Shown: positions 1-8,762, numbered from the stretch's first letter. The stretch is 64,000 bases of DNA from Mesonia oceanica (GCF_902499555.1 NZ_CABVMM010000011.1:1-64000), one strand, 5' to 3'. Numbers and translations: made by a program. Notes: generated by a model from the sequence alone, not told the origin.

Positions 1-80
<80 letters not shown>

Positions 81-86
81 TTTTAC

Positions 87-123
87 AAGGCCCTTCACTT
101 TATAGTGAAGGGCCTTTTTTTTT
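87..123 (+). terminator. Intrinsic terminator of the rRNA operon
   Basis: An 11-bp perfect stem (89-99 with 104-114), a 4-nt loop and a run of nine T residues at 115-123 lie a few bases past the 5S gene. This is a textbook Rho-independent terminator on the + strand. Confidence 0.93.
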
Positions 124-213
124 GATCTAGTATGATTATTTCAAAGTATTTTCAACGGCATAATATCTTTTTAGGTTTTAGTTTTAAGCTATATTTGAGG
201 CAAATCTAGAAAA

Positions 214-783
214 TTGTACTTCAGACGAGTTAAGCCTATATTCGATTTTTGTTTTTCCTTGGTTGGAATAGTTTTCCTTTTACCCTTTATGGCTTTCACT
301 ACTCTATTATTGATATTTCAATATAAAGCCGATACTCCTTTCTTTCTTCAAAAACGTATAGGACAATATGGGCGTGAGTTTACTATTTTTAAGTTTAGAA
401 CGATTGATAGTAATGGAAGCATTTCAAAATTTTCGAAATTTTTAAGAAAGTATAAGATTGATGAATTTCCTCAGTTGATTAATATCCTTATAGGAGAAAT
501 GTCTTTCGTAGGACCGCGGCCTGATTTACCTGGTTATTATGATCTACTTCAGGGAGAACAAAGGCAAGTATTGAATCTGAAACCGGGACTTACCGGTTAT
601 GCTTCTTTAAAATATTTTAAAGAAGAGGAAATTTTATCAAAACAGATGAATCCGGAGTATTTTAATGACTATGTTATTTTTCCAGAAAAAGTGAAATTAA
701 ATCTTTGGTATTATCATCATATTTCTCTTTGGTTAGATTTAAAAATTATAATCAAAACCTTAATTTTACCTTTCTCAAATTAA
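214..783 (+). CDS. Sugar transferase (PglC/WcaJ-type phosphoglycosyl transferase)
   Basis: Membrane enzyme of the bacterial sugar transferase family (PF02397). It moves a sugar-1-phosphate from a nucleotide sugar to undecaprenyl phosphate, the first membrane step in making a surface glycan. One hydrophobic N-terminal segment (about residues 12-35) is followed by the family motifs KFRT, the catalytic Asp-Glu pair at residues 83-84 in DEFPQL, GEMSFVGPRP and PGLTGY. At 189 residues it matches the short monotopic PglC type and lacks the extra membrane helices of WcaJ. The start is a TTG; no in-frame ATG precedes the membrane segment. The aminotransferase follows after 6 bp, which suggests a joint role. 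The sugar is unknown. Confidence 0.9.
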   Translation: MYFRRVKPIFDFCFSLVGIVFLLPFMAFTTLLLIFQYKADTPFFLQKRIGQYGREFTIFKFRTIDSNGSISKFSKFLRKYKIDEFPQLINILIGEMSFVGPRPDLPGYYDLLQGEQRQVLNLKPGLTGYASLKYFKEEEILSKQMNPEYFNDYVIFPEKVKLNLWYYHHISLWLDLKIIIKTLILPFSN

Positions 784-789
784 TTAGAT

Positions 790-1932
790 ATGCAAAAATC
801 AAAAATTTGGCTTTCCTCTCCTCATATGGGTGGAGACGAAATCAATTATATAAACTCAGCTTTTAAAGAAAACTGGATTGCTCCGTTAGGACCAAATGTT
901 ATTGGATTCGAAAAAGATCTACAAACGTATTTAGATGAAAATAAAAAAATAGCTGTTCTTTCAAGTGGTACTGCAGCCATACATTTGAGTTTGATTATGC
1001 TAGGTGTTAAAAGAAATGACTATGTGATATGTCAGAGTATGACTTTTTCTGCATCAGCGAATCCAATTAAATATATGGATGCAAAAGCTATTTTTATAGA
1101 TAGTGAGCCTGATACTTGGAATATGTGTCCAAAAGCATTAAGAAAAGCCATAGAATATGGAATTCGTGAAAATAAGAAGCCAAAAGCGGTGATCTGTGTT
1201 CATTTATATGGAATGCCAGCTCAATTGGATAAAATTAAATCTATTTGTGATGAATATGATATAGCTTTAATTGAAGATGCGGCTGAAGCTTTAGGATCTA
1301 CTTTTGAAAATCAAAAATGTGGAACTTTCGGTGATTATGGTATATTATCTTTCAATGGGAATAAAATCATCACAACTAGTGGTGGTGGAGCTTTAGTTTG
1401 TAATTCTCAAGAAAATCAGAAAAAGGCTGTGTTTTATGCCACACAAGCTCGTGATGATGCACCACATTACCAACATTCAGAAATAGGCTATAATTACAGG
1501 CTCAGTAATATTTCTGCAGGAATTGGTCGCGGGCAAATGCAAGTTCTGGATAAGCACATTGCTCTTCGTAGAAAAATGAATCAATTTTATCAGGAGTTGT
1601 TTAAAGATACTGAAGGCATTACTGTTTTTAAGGAACCTAATTCCGATTACTTTTCTAATCATTGGTTAAGTGCGATTTTAGTAGATTCTAAGAAGACGAA
1701 AAATAATCTCACTAGAGAAGATATTCGATTAGCTTTTGAAGAAGAAAATATAGAATCCCGTCCACTTTGGAAGCCTATGCATTTACAGCCGGTTTTTAAA
1801 GATGAATTATATTTTGGTGGTACTGTAGCTGAAGATTTATTTAGGGATGGTCTTTGTTTGCCTTCAGGTTCTAATTTAACCGATGAAGATCGAGATAGGA
1901 TTACAAGTGTCATCGGTGAATTATTTAAATAA
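790..1932 (+). CDS. DegT/DnrJ/EryC1-family PLP-dependent sugar aminotransferase
   Basis: Fold-type I PLP enzyme that transaminates a nucleotide-linked keto-sugar, as in PglE or WlbE. Visible features: SSGTAAIHLSL near residues 56-66 (cofactor phosphate contact), EDAAEALGS, and the Schiff-base lysine K192 in SFNGNKIIT. The 380-residue length is normal for the family. It lies 6 bp after the phosphoglycosyl transferase, so the pair probably makes and loads an amino-sugar for a surface polysaccharide or glycoprotein. No dehydratase, acetyltransferase or flippase for that sugar is in the window. The exact substrate cannot be told from sequence. Confidence 0.9.
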   Translation: MQKSKIWLSSPHMGGDEINYINSAFKENWIAPLGPNVIGFEKDLQTYLDENKKIAVLSSGTAAIHLSLIMLGVKRNDYVICQSMTFSASANPIKYMDAKAIFIDSEPDTWNMCPKALRKAIEYGIRENKKPKAVICVHLYGMPAQLDKIKSICDEYDIALIEDAAEALGSTFENQKCGTFGDYGILSFNGNKIITTSGGGALVCNSQENQKKAVFYATQARDDAPHYQHSEIGYNYRLSNISAGIGRGQMQVLDKHIALRRKMNQFYQELFKDTEGITVFKEPNSDYFSNHWLSAILVDSKKTKNNLTREDIRLAFEEENIESRPLWKPMHLQPVFKDELYFGGTVAEDLFRDGLCLPSGSNLTDEDRDRITSVIGELFK

Positions 1933-1938
1933 AAACGT

Positions 1939-2490
1939 ATGATTGAAGAAATAATAAGAAATAGAAGGTCTGTTTTCCCTGCTCAATATAATTCAGATGA
2001 AATAGCTAAAGAAACCATTATAAAAATTTTGGAAGCAGCTAATTGGGCACCTACGCATAAAAAAACCGAACCTTGGCGTTTTAAAGTTATGCGTGATGAA
2101 AAATTAGTTCAGTTAGGACAGTTTTTAGCAGATAAATACAAAGAAACCAATGAAGATTTTTCAGATTTCAAGTATAAAAAACTTCAAAATAACCCTACTA
2201 AAGCCAGTTGTATAATAGCCATTTGTATGCAACGAGATCCTAAAGAAAGCCTCCCCGAGTGGGAAGAAGTAGCTGCTGTAGCTATGGCCGTTCAAAATAT
2301 GTGGTTAACCGCAAGTCAACATGGAATAGGAGCCTATTGGTCTTCTCCCGGATTGATAAAATACATGGATGAATTTTTCAGTTTAAAAAAAGGTGAAAAA
2401 TGTTTAGGGTTTTTCTATATGGGGAATTACGATGAATCTAATTTAAAAGGTGAACGTACGCCTATCGAAACAAAGGTTGAATGGTTTTAG
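1939..2490 (+). CDS. Nitroreductase-family FMN oxidoreductase
   Basis: A 183-residue protein of the nitroreductase superfamily, closest in appearance to the short YdjA type. The N-terminal RNRRSVFPAQY motif is the FMN phosphate-binding region; NWAPTHKKTEPWRF is the second conserved block and GIGAYWSSPG the third. Such enzymes are FMN-bound NAD(P)H oxidoreductases; the natural substrate is unknown. It begins 6 bp after the aminotransferase and may be co-transcribed. Its stop codon overlaps the convergent stop of the DUF456 gene: the two stops share bases 2488-2489. Confidence 0.88.
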   Translation: MIEEIIRNRRSVFPAQYNSDEIAKETIIKILEAANWAPTHKKTEPWRFKVMRDEKLVQLGQFLADKYKETNEDFSDFKYKKLQNNPTKASCIIAICMQRDPKESLPEWEEVAAVAMAVQNMWLTASQHGIGAYWSSPGLIKYMDEFFSLKKGEKCLGFFYMGNYDESNLKGERTPIETKVEWF

Positions 2491-2987
2491 AATAAAATTG
2501 CTTGGTATTTGAAGCATAAGTAAACAAACACACCTAAATAAATCAATGCAACAAAAAACTTCATGAAGGTTGATGCCAAAAAACCCATAAATGAACCAAA
2601 AGCAGCTCTTAAAGCAATTTTAGAGCTGCTTTTGTTAAATATGAGCTCTCCTATAAAAGCACCAAAAAAAGGCCCGATTAAAAAGCCTAAGGGAATGGGA
2701 ATAAAAATTCCTACAATTAGCCCTACAGTTGTTCCTATAGCTCCGGCTTTACTGCCTCCATATTTTTTAGTGCCAGCTGCCGGAATAATATAATCTAAAA
2801 TAAAAATGAGTATCGCTACAAAGAGTGTCGAGCCAAGTAGCCAATAGTTCATTTCCATTCCATCTACAAAATAAAGTAATAATAAACCTACCCAGCTAAT
2901 AGGTGGGCCAGGTAAGATGGGTAGTAAACTTCCTATAATTCCTACTATACATAGAACAAAGCCTAAAATAATTAAGATCAAATCCAT
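2487..2987 (-). CDS. DUF456 family membrane protein
   Basis: Small, very hydrophobic protein (166 residues from the preferred start) with about five membrane segments and a glycine-rich ILPGPPISWVG motif typical of DUF456. The function of the family is not established. The reading frame can be extended to 3014, but the ATG at 2987 begins a clean membrane segment, so I chose it. The gene diverges from the blaI-like regulator. Its start lies 42 bp from the first of three repressor operators, so it may be co-regulated with that system. A CAAATTTA at 3012-3019 is a minus-strand TAnnTTTG box suitably placed as its -7 element. Confidence 0.85.
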   Translation of the reverse strand: MDLILIILGFVLCIVGIIGSLLPILPGPPISWVGLLLLYFVDGMEMNYWLLGSTLFVAILIFILDYIIPAAGTKKYGGSKAGAIGTTVGLIVGIFIPIPLGFLIGPFFGAFIGELIFNKSSSKIALRAAFGSFMGFLASTFMKFFVALIYLGVFVYLCFKYQAILF

Positions 2988-3028
2988 TTTTAATTTTGGT
3001 TCTAAAATACACAAATTTAAATTTTAAT

Positions 3029-3094
3029 AACTAAAACGTTAGTTTAAACTAAAAATTTAGTTATATTTGAATTGTTAGAACTAAATAATTAGTT
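3029..3094. promoter_or_regulatory. Array of three palindromic operators for the BlaI-type repressor
   Basis: Three 16-bp copies of the dyad AACTAA-N4-TTAGTT occur at 3029-3044, 3047-3062 and 3079-3094; all arms match perfectly. Copies 1 and 2 are 18 bp apart start to start, and copy 3 lies 32 bp after copy 2. The half-sites between copies 1 and 2 form a further perfect palindrome (3039-3052). They surround the predicted blaI promoter. BlaI/MecI repressors bind dyads as dimers, so autoregulation is the simple reading. The binding itself is inferred. Confidence 0.75.
3039..3069 (+). promoter_or_regulatory. Predicted promoter of the blaI-like operon
   Basis: TATATTTG at 3062-3069 matches the Bacteroidota -7 consensus TAnnTTTG. 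Nineteen bases upstream lies TTAG (3039-3042), a partial -33 element. Operator 1 overlaps the -33, operator 2 covers the spacer up to the -7, and operator 3 lies just past the expected transcription start, as expected for a repressible promoter. Confidence 0.6.
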
Positions 3095-3100
3095 GGTAAA

Positions 3101-3463
3101 ATGAAAGAACTTACTAAGGCGGAAGAAGAAATTATGCAATTGCTTTGGCAATTAAATGAAGCTAATGTAGCAACTTTAATAGAAGAAATGCCTGAGCCTA
3201 AACCAGCTTACAATACGGTTTCTACTATTGTAAGAATTTTGGAGAATAAAAATTTTGTAGGATATAGAAAGCAGGGGAGAGGTCATATTTATTATCCTTT
3301 AATTGAAAAAGATAGTTACAGTAAATTTTCGATGACCAAGTTGTTGAATAATTATTTTGATGGTTCCGTAAAAAGTATGCTCTCATTTTTTGTAAAGAAA
3401 AATGATTTAAGTGTTCGGGAATTAGAAGAAGTGCTTTCAGAAATTAATAAAAAGGAAAAGTGA
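3101..3463 (+). CDS. BlaI/MecI/CopY-family transcriptional repressor
   Basis: A 120-residue winged-helix protein of the penicillinase repressor family (PF03965). It starts with the typical LTKAEEEIMQLLW, followed by the recognition-helix region with PAYNTVSTIVRILENKNFV and the wing with GRGHIYYPL. The C-terminal half would form the dimerisation domain, which contains the cleavage site in BlaI. The ATG lies 7 bp past operator 3. The stop overlaps the start of the M56 peptidase (TGATG), showing translational coupling as in blaI-blaR1 pairs. No beta-lactamase or penicillin-binding protein gene is near, so the signal and regulon are unknown. Confidence 0.93.
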   Translation: MKELTKAEEEIMQLLWQLNEANVATLIEEMPEPKPAYNTVSTIVRILENKNFVGYRKQGRGHIYYPLIEKDSYSKFSMTKLLNNYFDGSVKSMLSFFVKKNDLSVRELEEVLSEINKKEK

Positions 3464-4998
3464 TGGTCGTCTATATTATTCAGTTGAGTATTTTTTTAGT
3501 TATTTTCTGGGGAGTTTATGAGTTGTTTTTAAAAAAGGAAACTTTCTTCAATTACAATCGATTGTACTTATTGCTGACTCCTGTTATTTCTATGTTGTTG
3601 CCCTTTTTGAGTTTTAATTTTTTGGCAACTTATGCAGTAGAAGCACAACAATTTGTAGAATTACCTGCCGTATTTATTGGTGATCATGTAGTTAAAAATG
3701 CAACAGAGCAAGCAGCAATTCCGGTCAATTCTTCTGTGGGGTTTTTAGAGAAACATGTTTGGTCGTTAGCTTATGCTTTAGGATTACTGATCAGTCTTTC
3801 GTTATTTATTAGAAAGATTTTTCAGTTTAAGCAATTACATCAGCAAGGAACTATTTCTTACTATTTTAATTTAAAATTAGTTGAAGTGCCTCACAGTAAA
3901 ATAGCTTGTACTTTTTTTAAAACTATTTATTTGGGAAACAATTTGACTTCTACAGAAAAAGAGCAAATTTTGAAACACGAGCAAGTTCATGCGCACCAAT
4001 ATCACAGTTTAGATTTACTCTTTTTTGAAGTATTGAAAATCGCTTTATGGTTTCATCCGGTGGTGTATTTCTATCAAAAACAAATTACCAACTTGCATGA
4101 ATACATTGCCGATGCAGAAGCTACTAAGAATTCAGATAAAAAATCGTATTACGAGAGTTTACTTAATGTAGCTTTTGGGAGCGAACAAATATCATTCATC
4201 AATCAATTTTTTAATCATTCATTAATCAAAAAACGAATCGTTATGTTACAAAAATCAAGATCGGCAAAAGCCGCCAAATTCAAATTTTTAATTCTAATCC
4301 CATTAATTTTGGCGATGCTTACGTATGTATCGTGTTCAAATACAGCAGATTTAATGGACAGTAAAGATGAAAAAATGGAAGTGCCGGCTCCTCCAGCAGC
4401 ACCAGCATCACCCACTCCACCAGCATCACCAGAGTTATTATTACCTAACGAAACTGAAAATTATGGGGTGATAGAAGTAGAAGATATTGATAATTTGACA
4501 GATGAGGAAACAGATAGATTTATGTCTTTATCAAAAAAAGTAATGGCTGATGATAAAATTCATAAATTAGTTATCGTAGATAAAAACAAAAAACGAATTA
4601 TTGATTTTGATGAAACCCCAGATCTTAATTTGACCGAAGGAGGTGTTCCATTTGCAGCAGTAGAAACCGTACCTATTTATCCAGGCTGTAATGAAACTAC
4701 AAATGAAGTTGCTAAAGAGTGTTTAAAAGATAAAATCACTCAGTTTGTAAATACCAATTTCGATACCAATGCGGTAAAGCCTTTTGCTGAAAAAGGTACA
4801 AATAGAATTTATGTTCGATTTGCCATTACCAAAGAAGGAAACATTAATAATATTCAAGCGAGAGCTTCGTCTCCAGAACTTGTCAAAGAAGCTAAACGTG
4901 TTGTTGCGATGTTACCAAGAATGAAACCTGGAGAAAAAGATGGTGAACCGGTTAATGTATTTTATACGCTACCTATACTTTTTCAAGTAAGTGAATAG
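3463..4998 (+). CDS. M56-family (BlaR1-like) sensor metallopeptidase with C-terminal TonB-like domain
   Basis: Predicted inner-membrane zinc peptidase partner of the BlaI-like repressor. It has membrane helices near residues 1-20, 33-50, 95-115 and 270-290. The zinc motif is HEQVH (H172, E173, H176), followed by a downstream HEYIADAEA motif, as in M56 enzymes. After the last helix comes a Pro/Ala-rich linker (about residues 305-330). The C-terminal domain (about 400-511) has the TonB-C pattern: IYPGC, YVRFAITKEGNI, LPRMKPGEKDGEPVNVFYTLPI. It has no penicillin-binding sensor domain, unlike staphylococcal BlaR1. A GTG at 3460 is an alternative start; the coupled ATG at 3463 is preferred. Confidence 0.9.
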   Translation: MVVYIIQLSIFLVIFWGVYELFLKKETFFNYNRLYLLLTPVISMLLPFLSFNFLATYAVEAQQFVELPAVFIGDHVVKNATEQAAIPVNSSVGFLEKHVWSLAYALGLLISLSLFIRKIFQFKQLHQQGTISYYFNLKLVEVPHSKIACTFFKTIYLGNNLTSTEKEQILKHEQVHAHQYHSLDLLFFEVLKIALWFHPVVYFYQKQITNLHEYIADAEATKNSDKKSYYESLLNVAFGSEQISFINQFFNHSLIKKRIVMLQKSRSAKAAKFKFLILIPLILAMLTYVSCSNTADLMDSKDEKMEVPAPPAAPASPTPPASPELLLPNETENYGVIEVEDIDNLTDEETDRFMSLSKKVMADDKIHKLVIVDKNKKRIIDFDETPDLNLTEGGVPFAAVETVPIYPGCNETTNEVAKECLKDKITQFVNTNFDTNAVKPFAEKGTNRIYVRFAITKEGNINNIQARASSPELVKEAKRVVAMLPRMKPGEKDGEPVNVFYTLPILFQVSE

Positions 4999-6142
4999 AA
5001 TATTTTTTAGTATAGTATTTTTATATCTATTTAAAGCCGAAGCACAGACTTCGGCCTTTCAGCTTGCCGATAGTTTGTTTGCAATGGGTAATTATCAAAA
5101 AGCAATTGAGCTTTATCAAAAAAGCACTCCCAAAATTTCAGCAGCAACTTATCAGAAAATCGCACAAGCTTATCAAGCTACCGGAAATTTGAGTTTAGCG
5201 ATTAGAAATTATGAAGAGGCCATTCAGCAAAATCAAGAGCTTGTGGTGGCTAAAAGTAGATTAGCAAAACTCTATTATCAAAACAGCAAATACCAACTTT
5301 CCGATAGTCTTTTTAGAGAACTCATCCAGCATTATCCAGAAAACCCCGATTTTTATTATCGTTTAGCTTTAGTTAAAGAAAAATTGAAGGATACAACAGC
5401 TATCCAAGATTTTAAGAAGGTTTTAGAAATAGATGAGCATCATCAAAAAGCTTTATATGAACTTGCTAAGGTTCACTATGAAAAGAAGAATCATGTGGAA
5501 GTTGAAAATTTAGGAGAAAAAGCATTATCATCTTATCCTGAAAATACGGGAATACTAAGTTTGTTAGCTCAAAATGCACTTGCACAAAGAAATTACTATT
5601 TAGCTAAAAGTAGGTTTGAACAACTTCTTCAGTTAAATAAAAAATCGGTTTTTATTCATCTAAATTTGGGTTACTGCTATTTTAATTTAAAAGAATATGA
5701 AAAAGCTGCACAACAATTTAAGGAAGTAATTCAATTGGAAAACAATCATCAATTGGCAGGTTTATTTGCTGGGAAAAGTTTACTCATGTTAGAACGCTAT
5801 CAGGAAGCGGAAAGCTTTTTAAGAGTAGCTGTTGTTTTGGCAGATCAACCCTTAGATGATTATTACACAAGTTTCGCATTGAGTTTACAAAAACAAAAAA
5901 AGTTTAAACAGGCTATCGATAATTTTAAAATTGCTTTAGAAGAATCTCCTAAAAATTACCGTGCGCAATATGAATTGGCGGTTTGTGTGGATAATTATTA
6001 TAAAGACGTGCAAGCCAAAATTAATTACTATCAGCTTTTTATCAATAAATTTAAAAAAGAACACAAGGCAAAATATTACCTGTTTTTGGCAAAAGAACGC
6101 TTAAGTGATTTAAAAGAACAACAACATTTAGCTAAAAAATAA
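4991..6142 (+). CDS. Secreted or periplasmic TPR-repeat protein
   Basis: A 383-residue protein with an N-terminal signal peptide (MNRIFFSIVFLYLFKAEAQ, cleaved after Ala) and then about nine tetratricopeptide repeats. Signs are the recurring helix pairs such as GNYQKAIELYQKS, GNLSLAIRNYEEAI, KEYEKAAQQFKEVI and KKFKQAIDNFKIAL. TPR proteins serve as protein-protein scaffolds; no catalytic motif is seen. It starts at GTG 4991, overlapping the peptidase gene by 8 bp. It therefore belongs to the blaI operon and may assist the sensor in the periplasm. Confidence 0.85.
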   Translation: MNRIFFSIVFLYLFKAEAQTSAFQLADSLFAMGNYQKAIELYQKSTPKISAATYQKIAQAYQATGNLSLAIRNYEEAIQQNQELVVAKSRLAKLYYQNSKYQLSDSLFRELIQHYPENPDFYYRLALVKEKLKDTTAIQDFKKVLEIDEHHQKALYELAKVHYEKKNHVEVENLGEKALSSYPENTGILSLLAQNALAQRNYYLAKSRFEQLLQLNKKSVFIHLNLGYCYFNLKEYEKAAQQFKEVIQLENNHQLAGLFAGKSLLMLERYQEAESFLRVAVVLADQPLDDYYTSFALSLQKQKKFKQAIDNFKIALEESPKNYRAQYELAVCVDNYYKDVQAKINYYQLFINKFKKEHKAKYYLFLAKERLSDLKEQQHLAKK

Positions 6143-6181
6143 ATGTTTATAAGGTTGTTATTAAAATATAAGTGAAATAAG

Positions 6182-6205
6182 AAGTATGCTTTCTAAAGAA
6201 TACTT
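6182..6205 (+). terminator. Possible terminator hairpin after the TPR gene
   Basis: AAGTAT at 6182-6187 pairs with ATACTT at 6200-6205, with an inner CTT/AAG pair and a 4-nt loop. It is followed only by a short T-rich stretch. It may end the blaI operon, but the weak T-tract makes this uncertain. Confidence 0.35.
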
Positions 6206-6217
6206 AATTTTACTTGT

Positions 6218-6691
6218 ATGAAGTATAGTTACCTTTTACTGTTACTTTTATGTTTGGGGTGTCAAAACTTTGAAACCAAAAAAATCTCTTCCGATGAAAT
6301 TATTCAGGAAGAGCTAAAAGAATTTAATTGGCAAGAGGTAGAGGTTTATCCTTCTTTTAAAGAATGTGAATCTTTTACTGAAACTCAAGAGAAAAAAACG
6401 TGTTTTGAAAAGCAGCTCACTTTAAAAATATATCAATCTCTTCAACATAAAAAAGTGGTTTTATCAGATTCTATTCAAGAAAAAATGATGCTTTTTATTT
6501 CTATTAATTCTGAAGGAAGGCCTGAGTTAGATTCTTTAGAAACTTCAGCCTTAATTCAAGATAAGCTACCTCAAATGAAAAGCTGGTTAGAAGAGTCTAT
6601 TCATCAATTGCCAAAAATATACCCAGCTAGAAAGCGAGGTATTCCTGTAAAAGCTTCTTTTAAATTACCCTTGGTAATCGCTTCAGAATAA
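6218..6691 (+). CDS. Lipoprotein with a TonB-C-like domain
   Basis: Unnamed 157-residue protein. It has a lipoprotein signal with lipobox LGC (Cys15), so it should be lipid-anchored in the cell envelope. The last 90 residues (LFISINSEGRPELDSLE to the end) follow the same pattern as the C-terminal domain of the M56 peptidase two genes upstream: the strand-turn YxxISINxEGR, then a helix, then a xLPKI(Y) turn, and a final FKLPLVIASE strand. It lies 75 bp after the TPR gene on the same strand, so it may be a further part of that sensing system. Function unknown. Confidence 0.7.
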   Translation: MKYSYLLLLLLCLGCQNFETKKISSDEIIQEELKEFNWQEVEVYPSFKECESFTETQEKKTCFEKQLTLKIYQSLQHKKVVLSDSIQEKMMLFISINSEGRPELDSLETSALIQDKLPQMKSWLEESIHQLPKIYPARKRGIPVKASFKLPLVIASE

Positions 6692-6692
6692 T

Positions 6693-7577
6693 TTATAAAT
6701 TAAACTTTAAACCAGCTGTAAAATCGATAGGTGTTTCACCATTATCATCTACTCCTGCTGCGATAAAATCGTTATAGCTTAGCGTTAGAAAAGTACCTTT
6801 TCCAATCTTAATTGCCATTCCGGCTCCTAAGCTTAAAGGTAAATCCAATGCAAAATCGCTCTCTGAAACAATTTTTGGAGCTTTAGAAGGACTTTCTCTA
6901 ACTTCGTAACTCGGATTTTCATAATAATAAATATCTACAAATTCCCCTTCTACATAAAGATGAAACCAATTAGCATTGATTATTTTAAAACGGTAATTAA
7001 AACTAAGCGCTGTTTTAGAATATTCAAAATCTTCATTTTTAAAAGTATGACGAAATTGACTGAAAAAGGAGTGTCTTTTAAATTTATTTTTACCATAAAT
7101 TTCCAGTTCCACTCCTCCAACAATAGATTTTTCATTAGCAGGATTATCGGTATAAACAGAATTGGTAACTCCTCCAAATAAGCCTAGTCTTATTCCTGTC
7201 TTTGAGTCTTCGTCTTTATCGTAAGAGCTTCCTGTAATAGTAGCATTATGTTCTTTTACATAATCTTCAAAATCGGTAAGGGTAAACTTTAGTTTATCTG
7301 TTGGAATATTAGTTTCAGGTGTTAATTCCTCAAGCGTTTGTTGGTATTCTTTTTTAAATTTTCCATTCTCTTCGGTGTTGGTCAACTCGATTAATTCTCC
7401 ATCCTTTTCTATAAAATAATGATAATACTTGTTAGATGTATTCCAAAATAGAGTAAGATCTCCCTTTGCAGCGGTGTGAAACTCATAGTTTTTACCATTA
7501 AAAGTATAAATTTCCTGAGCTTCTACTATTATAGGAAATAACAAAAAAGGAATAATTAAGGCTAATAATTTATTCAT
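6693..7577 (-). CDS. Hypothetical outer-membrane beta-barrel protein
   Basis: A 294-residue exported protein of unknown function. A clear signal peptide ends at VEAQ near residue 21. Residues 25-125 are a small charged domain (TFNGKNYEFH, then ITLTNTEE-like turns). From about residue 126 the sequence alternates polar and hydrophobic residues with aromatic girdles (GIRLGLFGGVTNSVY, FSQFRHTFKNEDFEY, LSLGAGMAIKIGKGTFLTLSYND, FTAGLKFNL). This is typical of an 8-strand outer-membrane barrel. It ends 1 bp from the convergent lipoprotein gene. No neighbour suggests a role. Confidence 0.65.
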   Translation of the reverse strand: MNKLLALIIPFLLFPIIVEAQEIYTFNGKNYEFHTAAKGDLTLFWNTSNKYYHYFIEKDGELIELTNTEENGKFKKEYQQTLEELTPETNIPTDKLKFTLTDFEDYVKEHNATITGSSYDKDEDSKTGIRLGLFGGVTNSVYTDNPANEKSIVGGVELEIYGKNKFKRHSFFSQFRHTFKNEDFEYSKTALSFNYRFKIINANWFHLYVEGEFVDIYYYENPSYEVRESPSKAPKIVSESDFALDLPLSLGAGMAIKIGKGTFLTLSYNDFIAAGVDDNGETPIDFTAGLKFNL

Positions 7578-7637
7578 TTTGAAATTTTTTACGATAAAGG
7601 TAAAATATTTCAGATAAAATTAATTTTTAAGGAAGTT

Positions 7638-8762
7638 TTATTTCTTAAAGTTTCTCCCTTTCCATTCATAAGATTTTAAAATAGAGAGAAATGCAGAATT
7701 CACTATAAAAAGTGGATGAAGAAAAGCAATAGGTATATAACTTTTCATTAAATGAGGCTGCTCGTAAAATTCTGCTGTTTTATAAAGTATAAAGAAGTCT
7801 AAATTCAGTTTTAAAATAAGCAGTAAGATAAAAGCTTGCCAAGCCAGCAGTTGAAAAATAGCTCCGAAAAAGAAAATTAAAAAAAACAGATTCGCTAAAA
7901 ATACAATCACAGCGGTAAGTAAACTCGTTTTATTTTTATAAGCTGAAGTTTTCGAAGCCCAACGAATACGCTGCTTTAACAGTGCTTTAAAAGTTTGTGG
8001 AGGTAGGGTTTTAACACAAGCTTCAACATTGGATAAGTAATTAATTTTTTTCTTGTTCAATTGCATTTTTTCTAAGAGAAAGATATCATCTCCACTAGCA
8101 ATTTTATCATTATCAAATCCGTTTACTTCTAAAAAACTATCTTTTTTGTAGCAGAGATTAGCACCATTACAGAGAAAAGCTTCCTTGTTTCCAAAGCCCC
8201 CTAAAGTTGCCGCTTGTAAACTTAAAAAATCCAAGGTTTGAAATTTATCTAAAAAGCTTCCTGAGGAAATATAACTTACCGGGCCGGCAATAAATTCAGA
8301 TTTTTGTTGAATGATCATTGCATTAAAATACAATAACCACTTTTTTGGAACTTCACAATCAGCATCGGTAGTCACCAGGTATTCTTTACTGGAATGCTGA
8401 ATTGCTTTGCTCAAGGCTTCTTTTTTAGGTGAAATCGCTTTTGCAGAATTGTGTAAAAGCAGCATGTAAAGCTGCGGATGTTGCTGAATAAACTCTTCTA
8501 CAATTTTTACAGAATCATCTCCAGAACCATCGTTAATGAAAATGATTTCAAAAAGTTCTGTTGAATAATCTATCGCTTCTAAACTTATTAAAAGTTGGGG
8601 TAAATTTTCGGCTTCATCTCTAAACGGAATACAAATAGAAAAGCTCGCTTTTTGAGTTTCTTCGGTTAAATGAAAAGTCTTCAGTTTAAAAATTCCGTAC
8701 AACAACCAAAGCATTAACGTTGCATAACTAGCTGAAATAAACATAGAAATGATTATTTCCAT
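7638..8762 (-). CDS. Family 2 glycosyltransferase, membrane-bound
   Basis: A 374-residue GT-A fold enzyme. It has one N-terminal membrane helix (about 3-25), then the nucleotide-sugar domain with FINDGSGDDS (76-84) and DAD at 133-135. The acceptor-side motif SGDDIFLLEKM and the QRIRW motif at 264-268 are hallmarks of processive GT2 enzymes. Two or three C-terminal membrane helices follow (about 280-350). It probably builds a lipid-linked or surface glycan on the cytoplasmic face. The start overlaps the end of the upstream flippase-like gene by 10 bp, so the two form one operon. The sugar is unknown. Confidence 0.9.
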   Translation of the reverse strand: MEIIISMFISASYATLMLWLLYGIFKLKTFHLTEETQKASFSICIPFRDEAENLPQLLISLEAIDYSTELFEIIFINDGSGDDSVKIVEEFIQQHPQLYMLLLHNSAKAISPKKEALSKAIQHSSKEYLVTTDADCEVPKKWLLYFNAMIIQQKSEFIAGPVSYISSGSFLDKFQTLDFLSLQAATLGGFGNKEAFLCNGANLCYKKDSFLEVNGFDNDKIASGDDIFLLEKMQLNKKKINYLSNVEACVKTLPPQTFKALLKQRIRWASKTSAYKNKTSLLTAVIVFLANLFFLIFFFGAIFQLLAWQAFILLLILKLNLDFFILYKTAEFYEQPHLMKSYIPIAFLHPLFIVNSAFLSILKSYEWKGRNFKK

